From an uncultured Chthonomonas sp. (GTDB lineage: Bacteria; Armatimonadota; Chthonomonadetes; Chthonomonadales; CAJBBX01), in assembly GCA_903885605.1 (NCBI GenBank), contig CAISJD010000196.1, positions 1 to 64,000 on the forward strand: 64,000 nucleotides of DNA. The letters run 5' to 3'. How positions within the stretch are numbered: the first letter of the stretch is position 1; every line of letters begins with the position of its first letter. The notes beneath the pieces are model-generated. The model did no database searches. It saw only the letters and a program-made list of their open reading frames with translations, and was not told the DNA's origin. Below are positions 43,266 through 50,504 of this stretch, piece after piece. A program made the translations under genes and the position numbers.

Positions 43266-44594
43266 ATGGACGCCGCATGTGACCTCTGCCGCCGCGCCCT
43301 CTGCGCGGAGCCGATGGAGCAGCCGGGGGCCGAGCCGAGGCTCGACCCGACGGCCCATCTGGCCGCCTGCCCGTCCTGCCGCGCCTACAGCGAGGCGCTG
43401 GGGTCCGGGCTGGGCGACCTGCGCTCCATGGCCGTCCTGAGCCCCGCCGGGAACCCACTGGGCCGAGCCCTGGCGGCTGCCGCGAAGCCACGCCGAGCGC
43501 CCCGGTGGCCCTTCGCGCTGGCGGCGGCGGCGGCCGTGGCAGCGGCGGCGTGGATGGCGGTCGTGCGGCCCCTCCCCCAGTCCGCCCTGCAGGAAGCCGC
43601 CGACAAGGCCGTGATGCCCCAGGCCGCCGGTCCTGCCGCCGTGCCCGCCGCGAAGCAGGCCGCCAGGCAGACCCCCGGCACGGACAGCGGCTCACGTGCC
43701 AGGCGAGCCCTGAGCCGTGAACGCCGGCCTGGCGCCGCGACCACGCGCCGCGATGCGGCGGCGGACGAGCCCGCGAAGCGGGAGGTGGCCGGTTCGAGAC
43801 CCGCCGAGCCCGCCCGGCCCGCGGCCGCCTCGCTGCGCTCCTTCGGCGCCGAGGCGCGTCCCTCGGCGAATGCCGACGCCCTGGGCGGCATGGCGGCTGC
43901 CGCGCCCTCCGTGGCAGGTCCCGCGGCGGCGCCGGTCCTCACCGAGCGTCGCAACGTCGCCGCGGACACGATGGTCGCGGCGGCTCCGGTGACCCTGACG
44001 CTGGCCGAAATGCCCGCTCCGGAGCTGGCCGCCCGACTGGCCCGGGCGCTGGACAGGCCCCTGCGGGTCGATGCCGCCCTGGCCGAGGTCCGGCTCGGAC
44101 TCCGCTGCGTCGAGCGTCCCGCCTCCGAGGTGCTGCAGGCCGTGGCCGCCGCCACCGAGGCGCGCTGGGCTCCCGTGTCCGACGCGCTCCTCCTGACCCA
44201 GGCCGCCGAGGCCGAGGAGGCCGCCGCGTCGGGGCCGGCCGCCCTCAAGGCGGAGGCCTTCGCCGTCGGAGGCCGCATGGGCGGCGCCGCACAGGAGATG
44301 CGCGCACAGGAGGGCTTCGCCGCGCCCGCAGGCATGGCCGGCGGCGGCGTGGCTGACGGCGCTCCTACGTTCGGCCGCACAGGGAAGCCCGGCATCGCCA
44401 AGCAGGACCGCAGTCTGGCCGTGAAGATGCAGATGAGCCGCTCGGAGGCGCCGCGCAACGCCGTCACGGTGCGCTGGCCGCACGCGCGCAGCGCCGCGCG
44501 CATGCGCCGTAACACAGCCCCGGCGCTCCCGCCCAACTGGGCCGTCACCACCGAGGCCGGGGCGCAGGCCGGCACGCAGCCCGCAGGACGCTGA
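43266..44594 (+). CDS. membrane anti-sigma factor with zinc motif and periplasmic STN-like domain
   Basis: 442 residues. The cytoplasmic N-terminus has the zinc anti-sigma signature HLAACPSC (residues 31-38). A single transmembrane helix (about 81-101) follows, then a long Ala/Pro-rich linker (about 105-235). An STN/secretin-type domain follows at about 242-312 (LTLAEMPAPELAARLARALD, then LRCVERPASEVLQAVAA), a fold normally found at the N-terminus of secretins and TonB receptors. A low-complexity tail ends it. It probably holds the preceding sigma factor at the membrane and senses an envelope signal through the STN domain. The low-complexity linker makes annotation of the length uncertain. 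Confidence 0.75.
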   Translation: MDAACDLCRRALCAEPMEQPGAEPRLDPTAHLAACPSCRAYSEALGSGLGDLRSMAVLSPAGNPLGRALAAAAKPRRAPRWPFALAAAAAVAAAAWMAVVRPLPQSALQEAADKAVMPQAAGPAAVPAAKQAARQTPGTDSGSRARRALSRERRPGAATTRRDAAADEPAKREVAGSRPAEPARPAAASLRSFGAEARPSANADALGGMAAAAPSVAGPAAAPVLTERRNVAADTMVAAAPVTLTLAEMPAPELAARLARALDRPLRVDAALAEVRLGLRCVERPASEVLQAVAAATEARWAPVSDALLLTQAAEAEEAAASGPAALKAEAFAVGGRMGGAAQEMRAQEGFAAPAGMAGGGVADGAPTFGRTGKPGIAKQDRSLAVKMQMSRSEAPRNAVTVRWPHARSAARMRRNTAPALPPNWAVTTEAGAQAGTQPAGR

Positions 44595-44638
44595 CCCCCG
44601 CACGCCGGGCCGTGCGATGCTCAGGTACGGAGGCGATC

Positions 44639-46414
44639 ATGGGGTTCATTCGATGGGCGACGGTGTTGGCGACGGTCCTGGCTTGCCGCATCGCCGGCGC
44701 CGGTCCGATGCAGCCGCCCGCCGTCCAGACCGCGCTGGAGGCGCTCCAGCGGCGCGGAGCCCTGCTCGGGGCTTCCGGGCGAGGCGCCCCCGCCGTGCGC
44801 CTCGTGCGCCTCGATCCCGACAAGCCCCGCCTGGGCGGCTGGGACCTCTCCGCCGAACTGGCTCCGCTCCGCCCGTGGCAGCGGCGACAGGGCTACGCGA
44901 TCGGCCGGACGTCCGGGCAGGCGCCCGAGGTGGCCGCACTGGCTCCGGAGGGGCTCGCCTTCGGGCTGGCGCACCTCACGGGCCTCCTGCGCGCCGCGCC
45001 CGGCGGAGGGGCGACCTTCGACCTGCCGCCCGAGGCCCGGCTCTTCGAGGCTCCGGCCATCGAGGAGCGCGGCGAGTACCTGAACATCGGCTACGACATC
45101 CCGCCCATCACGCCGCACACCTGGGACGCCGCCCGTTGGCGCGCCTATATCGACCAACTGGCCCTGGCCCGCCTGAACCGCTTCTACTTCTTCCTCTGGG
45201 GCAGCGACATCACCGCCTGGCCGGGCTCGCGCCTCTCACGGACCGAGACCAGTCGCCGCCTCTACCGCGAGCTGCCCGGGGCTATCCGCTACGCTCAGCG
45301 CCGGGGCTTCAAGGTCGTGCTGATGCTGGGTCCGACGCTGATCCCCCGCGACGTCTACGACCTCCACCCCGATTGGCACGCCGATATCGAGTACGCCCGG
45401 CACGGCTTCCCCGTGGCCTGCCCCAACCATCCCGAGGCCTGGAAGGCGATCACCGGCGCGCTGCGAGCCCAGCTGGAGCGGCTGCGGGCGGTGGATGCGG
45501 TGCAGGTCTGGTTCTACGATCCCGGCGGCTGCTGGTGCGAGGCGCGCGGATGCGGGCGGGGGCAGGCGGCCTCGCTGGCGCGGCAGGTGCGCGAGTTCGC
45601 CCACCTCTTCCGCCGCGTGAACCCGCGTGGGGGCCTGGAGGTGAACCTCTGGCCCATCGCCCTCTGGGAGCGGGAGCGGAAGGTGGAGGTCCGCAAGCCG
45701 CTGGTGCAGGCGCTGCGCCGCGACTTCCGGTCCAGTTGGCGGGGCATCACCATGGTGGGCACCGCCGAGGAGGGGCCCACGCCGACGCCGCGATGGGAGA
45801 AGGAGCAGGGCTTCCGAACGGGGCTCTTCCTCTTTGCGGCCAACCCGGAGTCGGGCTACAGCTTCCTGACGCCGCACCTGCGCTACGTGCCCTGGTCGGC
45901 CCGGGTGGCGCGGGACTTCGGCGTCGACGCCTGCTTCGGCCACCGGCTGGAGGCCTGGACGCGCCTGCCCGCCACGGCGCTCATGGCCCAGTGGCTCTGG
46001 AGCCCCGACCTGGAGCCCGCGGAGGCCGTGCGGCGGCTCTCTTGCGGCCTCATGGGCGACGGCCGAGCCGGTGCGGCGCTGGCGAGGGCCATCCTGCTGC
46101 TGGACCGCATCACGGACGAGGGCGCCGCGCCGGAGCTTGCCGGGCCATTGCGCGCCGCCGCCGCCGAGGCGTGGCCGCTCGCGGCGCCGGGACTGCTGAA
46201 GGAGATCGAGTATCTGCCGGCCATGCTGGAAGCGGTGGCCGCCATCGCCGAGTCCGCCGGCGCGGCTCCCGAGGCCCTGGCGCGGTGCGAGGCGCGCTTC
46301 GCCGAGGCCCTCCACCGCAGCCCCACCTTTGCGTCCCTGGCGGCCGACGCGCCGGGTACGTTCAGGCGGTACCGCGAGATGCTGCTGCCCGGTTGGCGCA
46401 ATCGGATGTTCTGA
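44639..46414 (+). CDS. secreted glycoside hydrolase-like protein (GH20/GH67-like barrel)
   Basis: 591 residues from the ATG at 44639 (GGAGG upstream), with a signal peptide (RWATVLATVLACRIAGAG). An N-terminal alpha/beta domain (about 40-125) is followed by a barrel with EERGEYLNIGYDIPP, LARLNRFYFFLWGSD and KVVLMLGPTLIP. AVQVWFYDPGGCWCEARGC holds a CxC pair and GITMVGTAEEGPTPT follows. The layout is that of beta-hexosaminidase/alpha-glucuronidase relatives, but the catalytic Asp-Glu pair is not confidently placed. It lies 44 bp downstream of the anti-sigma gene and may belong to the same regulon. Confidence 0.6.
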   Translation: MGFIRWATVLATVLACRIAGAGPMQPPAVQTALEALQRRGALLGASGRGAPAVRLVRLDPDKPRLGGWDLSAELAPLRPWQRRQGYAIGRTSGQAPEVAALAPEGLAFGLAHLTGLLRAAPGGGATFDLPPEARLFEAPAIEERGEYLNIGYDIPPITPHTWDAARWRAYIDQLALARLNRFYFFLWGSDITAWPGSRLSRTETSRRLYRELPGAIRYAQRRGFKVVLMLGPTLIPRDVYDLHPDWHADIEYARHGFPVACPNHPEAWKAITGALRAQLERLRAVDAVQVWFYDPGGCWCEARGCGRGQAASLARQVREFAHLFRRVNPRGGLEVNLWPIALWERERKVEVRKPLVQALRRDFRSSWRGITMVGTAEEGPTPTPRWEKEQGFRTGLFLFAANPESGYSFLTPHLRYVPWSARVARDFGVDACFGHRLEAWTRLPATALMAQWLWSPDLEPAEAVRRLSCGLMGDGRAGAALARAILLLDRITDEGAAPELAGPLRAAAAEAWPLAAPGLLKEIEYLPAMLEAVAAIAESAGAAPEALARCEARFAEALHRSPTFASLAADAPGTFRRYREMLLPGWRNRMF

Positions 46415-46426
46415 GCCCGTTCGCCC

Positions 46427-46455
46427 TTGCCTCAACGGTCACCATGTGTTAGACT
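46427..46455 (+). promoter_or_regulatory. strong promoter of the structured RNA
   Basis: TTGCCT (46427-46432) and TAGACT (46450-46455) are 17 nt apart, with TG one base before the -10 (extended -10). It lies just past the end of the glycosidase gene, and no protein start follows on this strand. Confidence 0.65.
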
Positions 46456-46461
46456 CTGGCG

Positions 46462-46735
46462 TCAGTAGGGAATGTGGAAGCTGTGGCCCTGCAGACGATT
46501 GGTGATGTCCGATTGCGGTTCAGAGCCAACGCTCCTTCAATGGAGTGAGGCTCGGCGTTGCTGAGTGGCATCCCCTAACGGGGAAGCACGAGGCGCGCCG
46601 GCGCACATCCGCCCGTGTTATGCGGGTTCTTGAACCGCGGGCACACGGCGTCGCGGGGTGCACACGCGGTTGGCGGTCGGTCCTTAGCGGGGCCGGCCGC
46701 CTTCCGTACCTCAGGCCCGCCACACGGCCCTACGT
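46462..46735 (+). ncRNA. putative structured non-coding RNA (about 270 nt)
   Basis: A promoter and no coding potential mark this gap as an RNA gene. Its ends pair: GTAGGG (46465-46470) with CCCTAC (46728-46733), then TGTGG (46473-46477) with CCACA (46720-46724). Inside are several hairpins. GATGTC/GGCATC (46504-46509 with 46567-46572) encloses a stem at 46519-46565. CCCC/GGGG follows (46572-46575 with 46580-46583). CCGTGT/ACACGG (46613-46618 with 46643-46648) encloses a GGTTC-TT-GAACC stem. Last is a 9-bp GGCGGTCGG/CCGGCCGCC stem (46672-46680 with 46693-46701). The 3' end overlaps the stop codon of prs on the other strand. I find no SRP GGAA loop, tmRNA tRNA-like end or RNase P core. Confidence 0.5.
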
Positions 46736-47686
46736 GGGTCTCGAGTAGCCCCCGAAGAGCTCGCTGACTGAGTCGTTGGCATGGATGCGCTCGATGGCGC
46801 TGGCCAGAAGGGGCGCCACGCTCACCACCCGGATCTTGGATCCGGCGTCCTCCAGCGGGGGGACCGTATCCGTCACCAGCAGGCTCGCGAGCGGCGATGC
46901 CGCCACCTGCGCCACAGCGTTCCCCGAGAGGATGCCGTGGGTGCAACAGGCGTGGACCGCCGTGGCGCCGCGGGCGATGAGTGCCTCGGCTCCCTTCACG
47001 ATGGAGCCGCCCGTGTCGATCATGTCGTCAATCATCACGCAGGTCCGGCCCGCCACGTCGCCGACGATCTCCAGTATCTGCACCTGGTTCGGCTCGGGGC
47101 GCCGCTTGGCGATGATGGCAAGGGGCGACCCCAGCTGCTCGGCCAGGCTCCGGGCGCGGGTGACGCCGCCCACGTCAGGGCTCACCACCACGGCGTCGTC
47201 GCCGCAGAGGCCACGGCTTCGCAGGTCCTCACCAATGATGGGCCCGGCGTAAAGGTGGTCCAGAGGGATGTCGAAGAAGCCCTGGATCTGCCCTGCGTGG
47301 AGGTCGACGCAGAGCACGCGGTGGGCGCCGGCCACAGTGATAAGGTTGGCGATGAGCCGCGCGGTGATGGGTTCGCGGGGCTTGATCTTCTTGTCCTGCC
47401 GGGCGTAGCCGTAGTAGGGGATCACGGCGGTGATGCGCCTTGCCGACGCCCTGCGGAAGGCGTCGATCATGATAAGCAGCTCCATCAGGTTCGAGTCCAC
47501 GGCGCGGCAGGTGGGCTGGACGATGAAGACATCCATGCCCCGGGCGCTCTCGTCGATCTGGATGGAGGTCTCACCGTCGGCGAATCGGCGGATGTGGATA
47601 TGGCCCAGATCGACGCCCAGGTTTTCGGCGATCTTGCCGGCAAGCTCCGGATGGGCATTGCCGCTGAAGAGGCGCAGGTCACTCAC
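46730..47686 (-). CDS. prs: ribose-phosphate pyrophosphokinase
   Basis: 318 residues, making PRPP from ribose 5-phosphate and ATP for nucleotide, His, Trp and NAD synthesis. The GTG start overlaps the glmU stop (GTGA). Motifs: LFSGNAHPELAGKIAENLG, DGETSIQIDESARGMDVFI, YARQDKKIKPREPITARL, VVSPDVGGVTRARSLA and the PRPP loop VMIDDMIDTGGSI. The length matches the family. The glmU-prs order is common in bacteria. Confidence 0.95.
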   Translation of the reverse strand: MSDLRLFSGNAHPELAGKIAENLGVDLGHIHIRRFADGETSIQIDESARGMDVFIVQPTCRAVDSNLMELLIMIDAFRRASARRITAVIPYYGYARQDKKIKPREPITARLIANLITVAGAHRVLCVDLHAGQIQGFFDIPLDHLYAGPIIGEDLRSRGLCGDDAVVVSPDVGGVTRARSLAEQLGSPLAIIAKRRPEPNQVQILEIVGDVAGRTCVMIDDMIDTGGSIVKGAEALIARGATAVHACCTHGILSGNAVAQVAASPLASLLVTDTVPPLEDAGSKIRVVSVAPLLASAIERIHANDSVSELFGGYSRPT

Positions 47687-49095
47687 TTTGCTCGGTCTCC
47701 CTTTTGGTCGCGCAAGCGTTGCGCCCAGCCCGGTTTGACGGCCTGCCGGCTGCGGCCCAGGCCGAGGGCGTCATCCGGCACATCCTCAGTCAGGGTCGAT
47801 CCGGCGGCGGTGTAGGCGCCCGCCCCCACGCGGATCGGGGCTACGAGCGTGTTGTTTGAGCCCACGAACGCCCCCGGGCCGATCTCCGTGCGCCGCTTCA
47901 CCCATCCGTCGTAGTTGCAGGTGATGGTGCCGCCGCCGATGTTGGCCTCGGCGCCCACGTCGGCGTCGCCCAGGTAGGTCAGGTGCGCCAGCTTGGCTCC
48001 GGGGCCCACGGCGGCCAGCTTGAGCTCGCAGAAGCTGCCGATGCGCGCGCCGGCGCCGATATCGCAACCCGGCCGGATATGCGCGTAGGGGCCCACGGTG
48101 ACGTCGGGGCCGACGCGGCTCTGGGTGATGTGCGACGCCAGGATGCGCGCGCCGTCGCCGATCTCGCTCTCCTCGATGCGGCAACCCGCGCCGATGAGGC
48201 AGCCCGCGCCCAACGCGGTGCGGCCTCGGAGCTGCGCCTGGGGCTCGATGAGGGTGTCCGCGCCGATCTCCACATCCACGTCGATGCTGACGCTACCGGG
48301 ATCGGGCATGCTGACCCCGGCCAGCATGTGCCGCTCCGCGATGCTCTTGCGGAGGGCGCAGGTCACGGCGGCCAGCTCCACGCAGGTGTTGACGCCCAGC
48401 ACCTCGCTCTCGTCGTCGACCCGCACGCTCACTGCCTTGCGGCCCCAGTCGTGCAGGATGCCCACGGCGTCGGTGAGGTAGAACTCGTTCTGGTCATTCC
48501 GGCAATCGATCCGCGGCAAGGCCTCGAGCAGGTCCGGGCCCCGGAAGCAGTAGACCGAGGCGTTCCACTCGTGCACGGCCAGCTGCTCTGCCGAGGCGTC
48601 CCTGGCCTCCACGATGCCCGTCACGGCGCCGTCCGGCCCGTGCAGCACGCGGCCGTAGCGCCCGGCGTCCGCCGCCCAGCCCTCCAGCAAGGCCACGGAG
48701 GCCCCCGCGTCGGCTCGGGCGCCGCGCAGGGCGGCCAGCGTTCCGGCCTTCAGCAGCGGCACGTCGCCTGCCAGCACCAGCACGTCGCCCTCCACGCCCG
48801 CCAGCGCATCGGCGGCGCACCGCACAGCGTGGCCGGTGCCCCGGGGGTTCTCCTGCAGCACGTACTCCACGGCGTCGCCCAGCCCGGCGCGCACGCGATC
48901 GGCGGCGTGGCCCACTATGACGATAATGCGCCCGACGCCCGCGGCCCGGCAGGCGCGTATGACATGGGCTGCCAGCGGGATGCCGCAGAGCGGGTGCAGC
49001 GGCTTGGGCGTCGCCGACTTCATGCGCGTCGACTTGCCGGCGGCGAGGATGACGGCAACGGCCTCGGGTCGTGCGGGTGCATCGGGAACCGGCAA
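47683..49095 (-). CDS. glmU: bifunctional N-acetylglucosamine-1-phosphate uridyltransferase / glucosamine-1-phosphate acetyltransferase
   Basis: 470 residues from the TTG at 49095, preceded by GGAGG at about 7 nt; a TTG at 49152 is also in frame. It makes UDP-GlcNAc for cell wall synthesis. The N-terminal pyrophosphorylase has LAAGKSTRMKS, VLQENPRGTGHAVR and VLAGDVPLL. The C-terminal left-handed beta-helix has hexapeptides (IGAGCRIEES, VGPYAHIRPGCDIG) and the acetyltransferase motifs HLTYLGDADVGAEANIGGG and TITCNYDGW. It overlaps prs by 4 bp. Confidence 0.95.
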   Translation of the reverse strand: MPVPDAPARPEAVAVILAAGKSTRMKSATPKPLHPLCGIPLAAHVIRACRAAGVGRIIVIVGHAADRVRAGLGDAVEYVLQENPRGTGHAVRCAADALAGVEGDVLVLAGDVPLLKAGTLAALRGARADAGASVALLEGWAADAGRYGRVLHGPDGAVTGIVEARDASAEQLAVHEWNASVYCFRGPDLLEALPRIDCRNDQNEFYLTDAVGILHDWGRKAVSVRVDDESEVLGVNTCVELAAVTCALRKSIAERHMLAGVSMPDPGSVSIDVDVEIGADTLIEPQAQLRGRTALGAGCLIGAGCRIEESEIGDGARILASHITQSRVGPDVTVGPYAHIRPGCDIGAGARIGSFCELKLAAVGPGAKLAHLTYLGDADVGAEANIGGGTITCNYDGWVKRRTEIGPGAFVGSNNTLVAPIRVGAGAYTAAGSTLTEDVPDDALGLGRSRQAVKPGWAQRLRDQKGDRAK

Positions 49096-49259
49096 GGTAG
49101 TCCTCCACCAGGGGTCAAGGGTTCGCGGGCGGACGCTCGCGTTGGTCGCCAATTATAGACCGTTCGGCGCGCCTGCGAACAGGGCGGCCCGCACCGACCA
49201 TGGGGTACACCTTCTGCGGCGAGGTGTGCGCGCCCGCCGCCGGTCCTCGGAGGAAGTGG

Positions 49260-50171
49260 ATGCAGACGATGATCGCGTTGCTGGTGATGGCGGCGGCGGC
49301 CGTGGCGGCCTCGGCGGCCCAGACGCCCGCCTCGGCTCAGGTTCGCCTATGGCCCGGCACGGCGCCCGGCGAGACGGGCGACATCGGCCCGGAGCACGAC
49401 ACCACGCCTGAGGCGGAGCGCAAGCCCGCCAGGCAGGCGATCCTGCGGCTCACCAACGTCACCGAGCCCACGCTGCAGGTGTTCCGCCCCGCGCCCGGCC
49501 GTAGCAACGGCGCCGCCGTACTGGTCTGCCCCGGAGGCGGCTACAGCATCCTCGCCGCCGGCCACGAGGGCGCCGAGGTCTGCCGCTGGCTCAACACCAT
49601 CGGCGTGACGGGCATCCTGCTCAAGTACCGCGTGCCGGCGCGCAAGGGCCTGCCCCGCTGGACGCCGCCGCTGCAGGACGCGCAGAGGGCCATGGGCCTG
49701 ATCCGGCGCCACGCCACCGAGTGGGACATCGACCCGCGCCGCGTGGGCGTGCTCGGCTTCTCGGCCGGCGGGCACCTCTCGGCCATGCTCTCCACCGACT
49801 ATCGCCAGCGGACCTACCCGCACATCGACGCCGCCGACGCCGAGAGCTGCCGGCCGGACTTCAGCGTGCTCATCTACCCGGCCTACCTCATCAAGGAGCG
49901 CGAGGTCACAAAGCTCGCGCCGGAGCTGAAGATCGACGCCGAGACGCCTCCGGCGTTCCTATCCATGGCGCTGGACGACCCGATCCGAGTGGAGAACGCC
50001 ATCGGCTACGCCCTGGCCCTGAAGGCCGCGGGCGTGGGCGCCGAGCTGCACGTCTACCCCAAGGGCGGCCACGGCTACGGCCTCCGAGCCGAGGCCGGCC
50101 CGGCGGCCACCTGGCCCAAGCGGGCGGGAGAGTGGCTCAAGAGCCAGGGCTGGCTGGAGCCGCGGCAGTAG
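49260..50171 (+). CDS. secreted alpha/beta hydrolase (acetyl-xylan-esterase/BD-FAE-like)
   Basis: 303 residues from the ATG at 49260, with GGAGG upstream; a second ATG three codons on is possible. A signal peptide (MIALLVMAAAAVAASAAQ) precedes VRLWPGTAPG, which opens many carbohydrate esterases. The oxyanion region is LVCPGGGYSIL, the nucleophile elbow is GFSAGGHLSAML (Ser), and the catalytic His is in PKGGHGYGL. It probably deacetylates plant polysaccharide and complements the nearby glycosidases. Confidence 0.85.
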   Translation: MQTMIALLVMAAAAVAASAAQTPASAQVRLWPGTAPGETGDIGPEHDTTPEAERKPARQAILRLTNVTEPTLQVFRPAPGRSNGAAVLVCPGGGYSILAAGHEGAEVCRWLNTIGVTGILLKYRVPARKGLPRWTPPLQDAQRAMGLIRRHATEWDIDPRRVGVLGFSAGGHLSAMLSTDYRQRTYPHIDAADAESCRPDFSVLIYPAYLIKEREVTKLAPELKIDAETPPAFLSMALDDPIRVENAIGYALALKAAGVGAELHVYPKGGHGYGLRAEAGPAATWPKRAGEWLKSQGWLEPRQ

Positions 50172-50504
50172 GGGACCAAAGGAGGCAGGGGCGGAGGCAA
50201 TCTGGGGCGCGCACGGGTGCGCACGAATCGCCGATCAACAGCGGGTCGGTCCCTCGGTGAGCTATGGCATGGCGCCGTGTCGACGTCTGACGGGGCACCG
50301 GGGTACGACTTGGCACGTTCTGCGTGACGCAGACCACACGGCGATAGCTCAGACTCGATGCTCGTGCGTCTCAAGCCGAGTTGCGGGCAGGATCTGGGCG
50401 GCCTGCAGTAGTGTGATCTGCCTGATGCGGGCGGGTCGCCTCGAGCGCATGCGGCCGGGGCCATCCGACACAGCCGACATCGACGCAATGGCCGCGGTCC
50501 GCTG
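50172..50504. other. intergenic region of about 330 bp, no gene recognised
   Basis: No reading frame with a ribosome site and no known domain is visible on either strand. The stretch separates the convergent esterase and GH2 genes. Possible remains of the GH2 3' end were considered, because the last 25-30 residues of that protein are atypical, but no homologous segment could be identified. Confidence 0.4.

Noticed and set aside
46462-46735. The structured RNA as 6S, SRP, tmRNA or RNase P RNA
   Set aside because: None of the conserved cores (6S bubble, GGAA-type SRP loop, tRNA-like end, RNase P GAGGAAAGTCC core) could be found by eye.
50172-50504. A hidden small gene in the gap after the esterase
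   Set aside because: No ribosome site plus start, no codon bias and no domain could be found on either strand.
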